Shown in pieces: positions 29,730 through 37,845 of a stretch of DNA of 54,473 nt (its first letter is position 1; every line of letters starts with the position of its first letter). The translations under genes and the position numbers were made by a program. The DNA is from Dehalococcoidia bacterium (lineage in GTDB: Bacteria > Chloroflexota > Dehalococcoidia > Lucifugimonadales > UBA3495), in NCBI GenBank assembly GCA_009692925.1, contig SHYG01000003.1, positions 1 through 54,473 of the forward strand, read 5' to 3'. Below the pieces are notes generated by a model, which made no database searches, had not been told where the DNA came from, and saw only the letters and a list, made by a program, of their open reading frames with translations.

Positions 29730-30392
29730 ATGACCGAATTACCCCCAGAATCGGTGAACCCGCCGGTGAAGCTGCCGGTGAAGCTGAATGACCAGGGTCT
29801 AATGCCCGCCATTGCCCAGGACTTCAACACCGGCCAGGTGCTGATGCTGGGATACGTTAACCCAGGGTCCCTCAAACGCACCCTGGAAGGCGGGCAGGTC
29901 TGGTTCTACAGCCGCAGTCGTGAGGAGCTGTGGCACAAGGGAGAGATGTCGGGCCACTACCTTAATCTGAAGGAAGCCTGGCTGGACTGCGACGCCGACA
30001 CCGTGCTGCTCCGGGTCCAGCCGGATGGCCCGACCTGCCACACCGGCGCCGTCTCCTGCTTCTTCCATCCTTTGGACGCCGCGCCGGAGCAGTTCGAGAC
30101 TGCTGACAACGGCGCGCGCATTCTGGACGAGCTGTTTGCCCTGGTGAAGGACCGGCAGCAGGCCATGCCCCAGGGCAGCTACACCACCCGGCTGTTTGAG
30201 GAGGGCGTGGCCCGCATTGCCCAGAAGGTCATCGAAGAGGGGGGGGAGACCGCGCTGGCCGCGGTGCAGGGGGATGTCGCGGCGCTGCCCAACGAGGTGG
30301 CGGACCTGCTCTACCACACCTTGGTGTTGCTGGCTGCCTTGGGTGTGAGTCCCGCCCAGGTGTGGGCGGAGTTGCGGCGGCGCAGGCACTGA
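29730..30392 (+). CDS. hisIE: Bifunctional phosphoribosyl-AMP cyclohydrolase / phosphoribosyl-ATP pyrophosphatase
   Basis: HisIE carries out the second and third steps of histidine synthesis. The N-terminal HisI domain (about 20-120) shows MPAIAQDFNTGQVLMLGYVN, RSREELWHKGEMSGH, WLDCDADTVLLRVQPDGPTC (metal and zinc ligands) and SCFF. The C-terminal HisE domain (about 125-215) shows ILDELFALVKDRQQAMPQGSY, KVIEEGGETALAAVQGD and EVADLLYHTLVLLAALGV. The 220-residue length is typical of the fusion. The ATG follows GTGAGGGG at close range after the HAD gene. Confidence 0.95.
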   Translation: MTELPPESVNPPVKLPVKLNDQGLMPAIAQDFNTGQVLMLGYVNPGSLKRTLEGGQVWFYSRSREELWHKGEMSGHYLNLKEAWLDCDADTVLLRVQPDGPTCHTGAVSCFFHPLDAAPEQFETADNGARILDELFALVKDRQQAMPQGSYTTRLFEEGVARIAQKVIEEGGETALAAVQGDVAALPNEVADLLYHTLVLLAALGVSPAQVWAELRRRRH

Positions 30393-30407
30393 TTGCCGTT
30401 TCAGGCC

Positions 30408-30514
30408 CTCGTCATTCCTTACGCTCGCCGCTAAGACAAGCCGGCGTAGGCCGGAATCCACCGGAGCATCTCAACTTCGCTGGCACGTGGACACCGGCCT
30501 TCGCCGGTGTGACG
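30408..30514. repeat. Hairpin element copy D (degenerate CGTCATTCC family)
   Basis: CCTCGTCATTCC is followed by a 21-base insertion and then GCCGGCGTAGGCCGGAATCC. The right end is ACACCGGCCTTCGCCGGTGTGACGG. The layout matches copies A and C, but the left arm is broken by the insertion and the right arm has diverged. Confidence 0.65.
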
Positions 30515-30565
30515 GATAGAACCCTGTCCCTGTCTGCTCCAGAGTCATACCGCCGGGGTCACGGC

Positions 30566-31255
30566 TCATAACTGGGCGGGTAGGCGGTCCCCGGACAGGA
30601 AGCTGGCCCACTTGTCTCCCTGATACACCACCACCCGACCCACCCCCACCACCCGCCAGCGGCCGGGGCGGCCCAGGACGCCGGTGCGTGCGTCAATTCC
30701 CAGCACCGTCAGGTTTGGAGACACCTCGCCTTGCAGTTGCAGGGCGGTCTCCGCCGGATTTTTTTCTTCATGGTGGGGCAGCACCGCCACCCCAGCCGCC
30801 AGGCCCAGCCCCTCCACCCATCCGCCGAGCTGGGGCCGGCGCATCTGCGCCCCCATGACCATCGCCCCCGCGCTGGAGCCGGCCAGCACCGTCCCGTTTG
30901 CCAGCGCCTGCCGCAACGCCTCTTCCAGCAAGGAGCCTTGCAGCGTCTCCAGCAAGTAGTCGGGGCTGCCGCCGGCAAAGTAGATCACCCCGGCGCCCAC
31001 CAGCGTCTGGCAGTACCGCGGGTCGTCCGCCTGGGCGCGGTCCAGCACCATTAAAGGGCTGGCGTCGGCGCCCAGCTTGGTGAGGTGGCGCACCCCATGA
31101 TCGGCGGAGTCGATGGGCGTGTACCAGGCGGCGGCGGTGGGCACTACCAGCACCCGCGCGGGGTCCTGACCGCTGGCCCGCAGAATCTCCCGGTCCATCT
31201 CTTCGCAGCCCACCCGGAACTCGTTGCCGCCCACCAGCGCAATCTCTCCCGCCAT
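30566..31255 (-). CDS. Peptidase S51 (cyanophycinase / dipeptidase E) family protein
   Basis: A 229-residue protein of the S51 family, class I glutamine amidotransferase-like fold. It begins MAGEIALVGGNEF, and GVIYFAGGSPDYLLETLQGS precedes the nucleophile elbow GSSAGAMVMG with the active serine. VAVLPHHEEKNP supplies a histidine, and VLGIDARTGVL is the usual late strand. Related enzymes cut Asp-X dipeptides or cyanophycin. No cyanophycin synthetase is nearby, so a peptidase role is more likely. It is divergent from argS. Confidence 0.85.
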   Translation of the reverse strand: MAGEIALVGGNEFRVGCEEMDREILRASGQDPARVLVVPTAAAWYTPIDSADHGVRHLTKLGADASPLMVLDRAQADDPRYCQTLVGAGVIYFAGGSPDYLLETLQGSLLEEALRQALANGTVLAGSSAGAMVMGAQMRRPQLGGWVEGLGLAAGVAVLPHHEEKNPAETALQLQGEVSPNLTVLGIDARTGVLGRPGRWRVVGVGRVVVYQGDKWASFLSGDRLPAQL

Positions 31256-31356
31256 TGAAGCACCTCGCAGCTTGCATGTATCGGTGTGGTCGCGCCCCGG
31301 CTATTCTATCAGAACCTGTTGGCAGAACCCGCTTATGCAGTTGGGGCTACCGAGCG

Positions 31357-31467
31357 TTGCATAAAAATCTGATCCGGTTGGTAAACATCTGGGAGGAAAT
31401 CCCCCAACCCCCCTTTGCAAAGGAGGGTTGGGGGATTTCCTCCGCCGTGGTTAAAAGATTTGTGCAA
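31357..31467. repeat. Extended inverted repeat with TTGCA(T/C)AAA ends upstream of argS
   Basis: The core at 31392-31443 has perfect 19-base arms (GGAGGAAATCCCCCAACCC and its complement) around CCCTTTGCAAAGGA-type sequence. Outside it, TTGCATAAAAATCT at 31357 and AGATTTGTGCAA at 31456 form a second, looser inverted repeat. The whole looks like a 111-bp MITE-like unit. The AAATCCCCC core is shared with 22831-22868. Confidence 0.65.
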
Positions 31468-31506
31468 GGCCTGGTAAATTCTGGAGAGCCGGCCAGCTAC
31501 GGTTGA

Positions 31507-31536
31507 TTGACCCTGCCCGTTGCCGGGGACTAGAAT
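31507..31536 (+). promoter_or_regulatory. Promoter of argS
   Basis: TTGACC at 31507-31512 and TAGAAT at 31531-31536 are separated by 18 bases. The start codon chosen for argS is about 70 bases beyond the expected transcript start. Confidence 0.6.
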
Positions 31537-31613
31537 GCTATCATTCCCTGGAAGCCGCCGGCGCACGGCCAGCGGGCGGTGGAGATCGAGGATCAATAGT
31601 GGGTCAATCTTAT

Positions 31614-33293
31614 ATGGAAACGCCTCTAGTCCGAGACACGATCCTCCAGTTGGTCGCCCAGGCGGTGGCCCAGGCCCAGCGGGAGGGTGACCTGCAGCTC
31701 CAGACCACCCCTGAAATCGAGGTGGACCGTCCTGCCAAGGGGCAGCATGGGGATTTTGCCACCAACCTGCCCCTGCGCCTGGCCCGGGCTACCCGCCTGA
31801 ACCCGCTGAAGCTTGCGGATAAGCTGGCTAGCTACATTCCCGCCCATGATGCGGTGGCCCAGGTCGTGGTCGCCCCGCCGGGGTTCATCAACTTCTACCT
31901 GCGGGAAGGCTGGCTGCAGCAGCAGGTGGAGGTGGTGCGCCAGACTCCAGATAGCTATGGGCGGGTGGACGCAGGACACGGGCGGACGGTCATGGTGGAG
32001 TTTGTCAGCGTTAACCCCACCGGCCCGGTGCACGTGGGCCACACCCGGGGCGCGGTGCTGGGCAGCACTCTGGCCAACGTCCTGGAGGCAGCCGGGTATG
32101 TGGTGACTCGCGAGTACTACGTGAACGACGCCGGCAGCCAGATGGAGAACTTCTACCGCTCGGTGTTTGCCCGCTACCAGCAGGCCCTGGGGGTGGCCGC
32201 AGAGCTGCCCGCCAATGGCTATGTGGGCCAGTATGTGGCCGAGTTAGCCCAGGAGATTGTCCAGGCCCACGGCCAGACGTTCCTGGACATGGACGAAGCC
32301 GCCGCTATCAAGCAGATTGGCGACCTGAGCCGCGAGAAGATGGTGGGCCTCATTCGGGAGGACCTGAGCTTCATCCGCGTCAACTTCGACAACTGGTTCA
32401 GCGAGCGCACCCTGTTTCAGACCGGCGAGTACCAGCAGGCCATTGACCGGCTTCGTCAGCAGGGCTACCTCTCAGAACGGGAGAACGCCCTGTGGTTCAA
32501 CTCCACCATGCTGGGCGACGACAAGGACAACGTGGTGGTGCGCTCCACCGGCGAGCCTACCTACTTCGCGTCGGACATCGCCTACCACTACAACAAGTTC
32601 ATTAAAAGGGAGTTTGCCCAGGTCATCGACATCTGGGGCGCCGACCACCAGGGCCACGTGCCGCGCATGAAGGCGGCGGTGGCAGCCCTGGGCGCCAACC
32701 CCGAGAACCTCACCATCCTCATCGCTCAGATGGTCACCCTCAAGCGGGGCGCCGAGGTGGTGCGGGCCTCCAAGCGCACCGGCGAGTTCGTCACCCTGCG
32801 CGAGCTGGCGCAGGAGGTGGGCGTGGATGCCTGCCGCTACTTCTTCCTAGCCCGCAGCCCCGATGCTCAGATGGAGTTTGACCTGGAGCTGGCGAAAAAA
32901 GAGTCTTCCGAGAATCCGGCCTACTACATCCAGTACGCCCATGCCCGCAACGCCGGCATTCTGAATTTGGCCCGCAACCGGGAGATTGACTGGAGCCGGG
33001 GCGATGTATCCCTGCTGCGGGACCCCAACGAGCTCAACCTCATCCGCACCATGCTGCGCCTACCGGAGCTGGTGGCCAAGATGGCCCAGTCCCTGGAGCC
33101 GCACCACCTGCCCCACTACGCCATGGAGCTGGCCACCGCCTTCCACTGGTTCTACGAAAACTGCCGGGTTATCTCCGCCAATCCCGAGGACGGCCAGATG
33201 ACGCTGGCGAGGCTGAAGCTGGTGGAGTCGGCCCAGATAGTGCTGCGGCGCTCCCTGGAGCTGATGGGCATGGGCGCCCCGGAGCGGATGTAG
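31614..33293 (+). CDS. argS: Arginyl-tRNA synthetase
   Basis: ArgRS charges tRNA-Arg with arginine. The 559-residue class I enzyme begins METPLVRDTILQLVAQAVAQ, with an N-terminal tRNA-contacting domain. The HIGH-type motif HVGH is at 140-143 inside VNPTGPVHVGHTRGAVLGS, IWGADHQGHVPRMKAA follows, the KMSK-like loop is VVRASKRTGEFVTL, and the anticodon-binding helical domain ends in SLELMGMGAPERM. The ATG at 31614 matches the family start. The frame is open further upstream (to 31503), but that segment contains the promoter and is not conserved. Confidence 0.96.
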   Translation: METPLVRDTILQLVAQAVAQAQREGDLQLQTTPEIEVDRPAKGQHGDFATNLPLRLARATRLNPLKLADKLASYIPAHDAVAQVVVAPPGFINFYLREGWLQQQVEVVRQTPDSYGRVDAGHGRTVMVEFVSVNPTGPVHVGHTRGAVLGSTLANVLEAAGYVVTREYYVNDAGSQMENFYRSVFARYQQALGVAAELPANGYVGQYVAELAQEIVQAHGQTFLDMDEAAAIKQIGDLSREKMVGLIREDLSFIRVNFDNWFSERTLFQTGEYQQAIDRLRQQGYLSERENALWFNSTMLGDDKDNVVVRSTGEPTYFASDIAYHYNKFIKREFAQVIDIWGADHQGHVPRMKAAVAALGANPENLTILIAQMVTLKRGAEVVRASKRTGEFVTLRELAQEVGVDACRYFFLARSPDAQMEFDLELAKKESSENPAYYIQYAHARNAGILNLARNREIDWSRGDVSLLRDPNELNLIRTMLRLPELVAKMAQSLEPHHLPHYAMELATAFHWFYENCRVISANPEDGQMTLARLKLVESAQIVLRRSLELMGMGAPERM

Positions 33294-33534
33294 CCCTCCT
33301 GCGGCTGGCCCACCTTCGTGCGTCGCCTGCTCAATGCAGGCGACATCTGTTTATAGCTCCGCCCCACAACCATAACCTGAGTTTACATCTGGCATAATTT
33401 TATTTACGATATACGTAGCTGTATGGCTGAGATAAGTTCAAAAGTATTGATTATGGCGAAGAAGGGCGCTAAAATTGCAGCGTTAGGTTATATAGGCGAT
33501 GGTTAACCGCGATGGGTAAGGAGGAGGAGGAGCG
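33294..33534. other. Intergenic stretch between argS and the methyltransferase stub
   Basis: No gene is evident. The second half is AT-rich (33385-33470). A purine-rich ribosome site with repeated GGAGGAGGAGG lies at about 33520-33532 in front of the truncated methyltransferase. Confidence 0.4.
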
Positions 33535-33810
33535 ATGACTACCCAGGTTGCGCCCGATGTGGCTGTCTTGCGGCGGGAGGTGCAGCTCAAATACACCGAG
33601 GTGGCCACCAGCCCGGACCAGACCTTCCATTTCCACCACGGCAGGCCCCTGGCCCAGCTTCTGGGCTACTCCATGGAGAAAGTGGATGCCATGCCGGCCC
33701 CGGCGGTGGAGTCCTTTGCCGGGGTGGGCAACCCCTGTTCCCTGGGGGATATCCGGCCAGGGGAGACGGTGCTGGATTTGGGGTGTGGTGGCGGCTTCGA
33801 TAGCTTCATC
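33535..33810 (+). pseudogene. ArsM-type methyltransferase, N-terminal 92 codons only
   Basis: The frame starts at an ATG behind a very strong purine-rich ribosome site and reads MTTQVAPDVAVLRREVQLKY, then FHFHHGRPLAQLLGY and AVESFAGVGNPCSL, and finally the SAM-binding motif VLDLGCGGGFDSF. This is the opening of arsenite-methyltransferase-like SAM enzymes, in which the last motif normally starts the Rossmann domain. Native sequence ends abruptly at 33810, where a fragment of the 99-bp miniature element begins. The rest of the enzyme, including any metal-binding cysteines, is missing, so this cannot be active. Confidence 0.8.
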
Positions 33811-33854
33811 GAGTCCGTCCATTTTTCGCAAGATCGGGGTTTTTCAGCAGCCTG
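33811..33854. mobile_element. Miniature element copy 3, right-end fragment
   Basis: GAGTCCGTCCATTTTTCGCA and the following bases through CAGCAGCCTG match the right 44 bases of copy 2, with a CTAG immediately beyond. The left half is missing, and the methyltransferase coding sequence is fused directly to it, suggesting a deletion that began inside the element. Confidence 0.82.
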
Positions 33855-33884
33855 CTAGCTCTCATGCCCCCCGTGGAGACCGGT

Positions 33885-33912
33885 AAGGCCCCGCTGCTAT
33901 TGGCGGGGCCTT
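33885..33912 (+). terminator. GC-rich hairpin before the ABC exporter
   Basis: AAGGCCCCGC (33885-33894) pairs with GCGGGGCCTT (33903-33912) around TGCTATTG. Only a short TTTC follows. It could be the terminator of the lost methyltransferase gene, isolating the exporter promoter. Confidence 0.55.
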
Positions 33913-33932
33913 TCACATTGTCCAGCCTGACC

Positions 33933-33961
33933 TTGAACCTCGGGCGCTTCCGGCGTAAGAT
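33933..33961 (+). promoter_or_regulatory. Promoter of the ABC exporter pair
   Basis: TTGAAC at 33933-33938 and TAAGAT at 33956-33961 are 17 bases apart. The expected transcript start is about 10 bases before the ATG at 33978, giving a very short leader. Confidence 0.55.
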
Positions 33962-33977
33962 AGCCTTCAGTGCGTAA

Positions 33978-35756
33978 ATGAGCATCCTGATACGAATCAC
34001 CCGAATGGCATGGCGCTATCCCACCCGCATGTCCTTCGCCTACTTTACCCTGATGCTGTCGGTGGCAGCCACTCTGGCTATTCCCCTGGTGCTGGGCCGC
34101 GCGGTGGATGGCATCGTGACCGGGGCGAACCGAGGCCACCTGATTGAGCTGGCCCTGCTGCTCCTGGGCGTCAGCGTTCTGCGGGGCCTCTTCGACTTCG
34201 GCCGCATCTACTTCTCCGACTCTACCTCCCACCGAGTCACCTACGACCTGCGCAACCTGCTCTACGACAAGTGGCAACACCTGAGCTTCGCCTACCATGA
34301 CAAGGAGCATACCGGCGATCTCATGTCCCGCGCCACCGCAGACGTGGAGTCGGTGCGCCGCTTCATCAACCTGGGGCTGCTGCGCTCGGTGCACATGACG
34401 CTGATGATGATCGTCATCTGCGTGCTCATGCTGCGCCTGAACTGGCAGCTTGCCCTCTTGAGCCTGAGCTTTGTGCCCTTCATGGTAGTTCGATCCACCA
34501 TGGTGGTGTATGCTCTGCGCCGCTCCTGGGCCAAGGTGCAGCAACTGACCGGCGAGTTGGTCACCGCCTTGCAGGAGAACCTGTCCGGCATGGCGGTGGT
34601 AAAGGCCTTCGCCGCGGAAAGCTACGAGGAGAAGAAGTTTGCGGCCAAGACCCGGGACTTGGCCGACGCGGCGTTCCGTTCCGACCGCATTGAGTCCGGC
34701 AACAACGCCACCACCACCTTCTTCTTCACCGTGGCCACGGGGTTCATCATCTGGTACGGCGGGCTGCAGGTCGTGAACACCGACCTCACCATAGGGCAGT
34801 TCACCGAGTTCCTCTTTTTGATGAGCATGCTGAACCAGCCCATCCGCATGTCGGCCTGGATCATCAACACCTTCGCCAGGGCGGTATCGGCAGGGGAGCG
34901 GGTCTTTCAGGTGCTGGATGCCGAGTCGCCGGTGAGCGAGCGGCCCGATGCCCGAGCCTTGGAGCGCCCCAGGGGCCAGGTGGACTTCGACCACGTGTCC
35001 TTCGCCTATGACTCGGTGTCGCCGGTGCTCAAGGATGTTGACATCCACGCCAAGCCGGGGCAGGTGACCGCCATTCTGGGAGCGCCGGGCAGCGGCAAGA
35101 GCACCATCGTGCATCTGCTTCCCCGCTTCTACGACTCCTCGGAAGGCGCCGTGCGTATCGATGGCGTTGACATCCGCGAGTTTACCCTGGACTCCCTGCG
35201 CCGCAATGTGGGCATCGTGGCCCAGGATGTGTTCCTCTTCGCCGCCACCATCCGGGAGAACATCGCCTACGGCGTGGCTGGCGCAACGGAGACCGATGTG
35301 GTGCTGGCCGCCAAGACTGCCCAGCTCCATGACTTTATAATGAGCCTGGCGGAAGGCTACGACACCTGGGTTGGCGAGCGGGGCGCCACACTCTCCGGCG
35401 GGCAGCGGCAGCGCATGGCCATCGCCCGCACCATCCTGCTGGACCCGCCGGTGCTGATCCTGGATGACTCCACCTCCAGCGTGGATGTGGAGACGGAACG
35501 GCAGATCCGGCAGGCCATGCAGCAGGTGGTGAAGGGCCGCACCACTTTCATTATCGCCCACCGGCTGAGCACGGTCCGCCACGCCGACCACATTTTGGTG
35601 ATGCAGGACGGGGCCATCGCAGAGCAAGGCAGCCACGATGAGCTGTACTCCCGGAACGGCCTGTACCGCGACATCTATGACCTCCAGCTTAAGCCCCAGG
35701 AAGAGGTGTTGCTGGAGGCCGCTTCTCCCCTGAGCGCGGCTGGAGGGAACGCTTGA
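33978..35756 (+). CDS. Heterodimeric ABC exporter, subunit with degenerate Walker B
   Basis: A 592-residue half-transporter with six predicted membrane helices in the first 310 residues (for example AYFTLMLSVAATLAIPLVLG) and a C-terminal ATPase. Walker A is GAPGSGKST (about 368-376), the signature is LSGGQRQR, the switch is IIAHRLSTVRHA, and Walker B reads VLILDDSTSSVD with aspartate in place of the catalytic glutamate. Such a site is typical of the non-consensus partner in BmrCD or TM287/288-type multidrug exporters. It overlaps the next gene by four bases (ATGA), so the two are translated together. Confidence 0.92.
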   Translation: MSILIRITRMAWRYPTRMSFAYFTLMLSVAATLAIPLVLGRAVDGIVTGANRGHLIELALLLLGVSVLRGLFDFGRIYFSDSTSHRVTYDLRNLLYDKWQHLSFAYHDKEHTGDLMSRATADVESVRRFINLGLLRSVHMTLMMIVICVLMLRLNWQLALLSLSFVPFMVVRSTMVVYALRRSWAKVQQLTGELVTALQENLSGMAVVKAFAAESYEEKKFAAKTRDLADAAFRSDRIESGNNATTTFFFTVATGFIIWYGGLQVVNTDLTIGQFTEFLFLMSMLNQPIRMSAWIINTFARAVSAGERVFQVLDAESPVSERPDARALERPRGQVDFDHVSFAYDSVSPVLKDVDIHAKPGQVTAILGAPGSGKSTIVHLLPRFYDSSEGAVRIDGVDIREFTLDSLRRNVGIVAQDVFLFAATIRENIAYGVAGATETDVVLAAKTAQLHDFIMSLAEGYDTWVGERGATLSGGQRQRMAIARTILLDPPVLILDDSTSSVDVETERQIRQAMQQVVKGRTTFIIAHRLSTVRHADHILVMQDGAIAEQGSHDELYSRNGLYRDIYDLQLKPQEEVLLEAASPLSAAGGNA

Positions 35757-37738
35757 TGATGATGCACGGCGGCGGCGGCGGAATGGGCTTCAACGTCCAG
35801 GGCTCTCAGGAGCGGACGGGTGGGGCTGGGTCTGCGGTCAAGGTGTCCGACGACGAGATTCTGGGCAAGGCCTACGATCACAGCATCACCATGCGCCTGG
35901 CCCGGTACGTTCTGCCCTTCAAGAAATGGGTATTAGTTACCCTGGTGGCGGTGTTGCTGTATACCGGCGCCACTGTAGCTTTCCCGCTGCTGGTCAAGTG
36001 GGCCATAGACTCCTACATCAAGCCCGGTCTCATCACCGGCCAAGGCTCCGGCCTCACCAAGGTGGCGCTGATCTTCCTGGCGGTGGCCCTGGTGCACTAC
36101 GGCTCCAACTTTGTGCAGGCGGTGGGCATCTCCAAGGTCGGCCAGGGCGTGCTCTACACCCTGCGCACCCAGATGTTCAACCATCTGCAAACCCTCTCGC
36201 TCTCCTTCTACCGGCGCACCGAGGTGGGCCGCATCATGTCCCGGATGCAGAACGACATCCTCCAGCTCCAGGAAACCTTCGAAATCATGGTGATGACCCT
36301 GGCCGACATCCTGAGCCTGGGCGGCATCGTCATCATGATGGTCATCCTGGATTGGAAGCTGGCGCTGGTTACCTTCAGCGTCATTCCGGTGCTCTTCTTT
36401 CTCATGGCCTACTGGCAGCGGTTTGCCCGGCGCTCCTTCCTGCGCATCCGGCGGGCCATCGCCTTGGTCAACGGCGCATTGCAGGAGAACATCGCCGGCG
36501 TGCGGGTGGTACAGAGCCTTAACCGCCAAGAGCGCAACCTGGAGCACTTCGATGCGCTGAACGGGGAGCACCGGGACGCCAACATCAACGCCACCCTCTT
36601 TGCCGGCGGGGTGCAGCCGCTGGTGGAGCTGCTCACCGGCATCTCCACCGCGCTGGTCATCGTCATCGGCGGCTGGTGGGTGGTCACCGGGAGTCTGCAG
36701 GTGGGCGTGCTGGTGGCCTTTGTGCTGTTCATCCAGCGCTTCTTTGACCCCATCCGAAACCTGACGATGCAGTACACCCAGCTCCAGCGTTCGATGGCCT
36801 CCGGCGTGCGCATCTTTGAACTGCTGGACGTGCAGCCCGAGGTCACCGACAAGCCCGGCGCCCCGGCAATGCCCGCAATAAAAGGCCACATCAAGTTTGA
36901 CAACGTGGACTTTGCGTACAAGCCGGGAGTGCTGGTGGTTCAGGGTATGAATATCGAAGTGCAGCCGGGGGAGACAGTGGCTTTGGTTGGCCCCACCGGT
37001 GCGGGCAAAACCACCACCGTGGCCCTGGTCAGCCGGTTCTACGACGTCACCAGCGGGCGCATCACCATTGACGGCCATGACGTGCGCGACGTGACCCGGC
37101 AGTCGCTGGTGGGTCAGATGAGCATGGTGCTCCAGGAGCCGTTCCTGATCTCCGCCACGGTGAGCGAGAACATCCGCTACTCCCACATTGAAGCCACCGA
37201 CGAGCAGGTGCTGGAGGCGGCCACGGCGGTGGGCGCCCACGACTTCATCATGCGATTGGAGCATGGCTACGACACCCTGCTGCGCGAGCGGGGCAGCAAC
37301 CTGAGCATCGGCCAGCGGCAGCTCATCAGCTTTGCCCGGGCCATTGTGGCCGACCCGCGCATCCTCATCCTGGACGAGGCCACCGCCAACGTGGACACCC
37401 ACACGGAGATGCAGATCCAGGAGGCGTTGAAGCGCATTCTGAAGGGGCGCACCTCCCTGGTGATTGCGCACCGGCTGTCCACCATCCGTAACGCCCACCG
37501 CATTGTGGTGCTGGATCATGGACGCGTGATGGAGCAGGGCAACCACTTGGAACTGCTGCGCCTGGGCGGGCTCTACGCCCACCTGTACTCCATGAACTAC
37601 GGCGACGAGGGCGTGGCTGCGGAGCTGTCGACTCATAATGGCGCTACCGCCACCGTGGCAGCTAAGCCCAAGCCGTCCCGCCGACCGCGCCGCAACGGAG
37701 GCAGTGCCGGGGTGCCTAGCCCGGCGGTGGGTGACTGA
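35753..37738 (+). CDS. Heterodimeric ABC exporter, catalytic subunit
   Basis: The 661-residue partner of the preceding gene. A glycine- and histidine-rich leader (MMMMHGGGGGMGFN) precedes six membrane helices (about 55-340) and the ATPase. Walker A is GPTGAGKTT (about 413-421), the signature LSIGQRQL, and Walker B ILILDEATANVD with the catalytic glutamate, followed by VIAHRLSTIRNA. The signature has isoleucine in place of the second glycine. The last 45 residues are a basic Ser/Pro/Arg tail absent from most relatives. The cargo cannot be told from sequence; lipid or drug export is likely. Confidence 0.92.
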   Translation: MMMMHGGGGGMGFNVQGSQERTGGAGSAVKVSDDEILGKAYDHSITMRLARYVLPFKKWVLVTLVAVLLYTGATVAFPLLVKWAIDSYIKPGLITGQGSGLTKVALIFLAVALVHYGSNFVQAVGISKVGQGVLYTLRTQMFNHLQTLSLSFYRRTEVGRIMSRMQNDILQLQETFEIMVMTLADILSLGGIVIMMVILDWKLALVTFSVIPVLFFLMAYWQRFARRSFLRIRRAIALVNGALQENIAGVRVVQSLNRQERNLEHFDALNGEHRDANINATLFAGGVQPLVELLTGISTALVIVIGGWWVVTGSLQVGVLVAFVLFIQRFFDPIRNLTMQYTQLQRSMASGVRIFELLDVQPEVTDKPGAPAMPAIKGHIKFDNVDFAYKPGVLVVQGMNIEVQPGETVALVGPTGAGKTTTVALVSRFYDVTSGRITIDGHDVRDVTRQSLVGQMSMVLQEPFLISATVSENIRYSHIEATDEQVLEAATAVGAHDFIMRLEHGYDTLLRERGSNLSIGQRQLISFARAIVADPRILILDEATANVDTHTEMQIQEALKRILKGRTSLVIAHRLSTIRNAHRIVVLDHGRVMEQGNHLELLRLGGLYAHLYSMNYGDEGVAAELSTHNGATATVAAKPKPSRRPRRNGGSAGVPSPAVGD

Positions 37739-37790
37739 GCCGGTCTGTCCAAAGGATTGGTGCCAGGTACGGGCAGTATCAACCAGACAA

Positions 37791-37823
37791 ACGTAGGGGC
37801 GGGTTTCAAACCCGCCCCTACGT
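37791..37823. repeat. GTAGGGGC-type palindrome P5 (perfect, 33 bp)
   Basis: ACGTAGGGGCGGGTTT and AAACCCGCCCCTACGT flank a single C. It lies between the convergent ends of the ABC exporter and the dppF-like gene and could terminate both. Confidence 0.88.
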
Positions 37824-37845
37824 GTTTGCTGCGACAATTCCCCGA

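Noticed and set aside
31503..31613. Extension of argS upstream by 37 codons
   Set aside because: It covers the TTGACC/TAGAAT promoter and is not conserved; the family start is at 31614.
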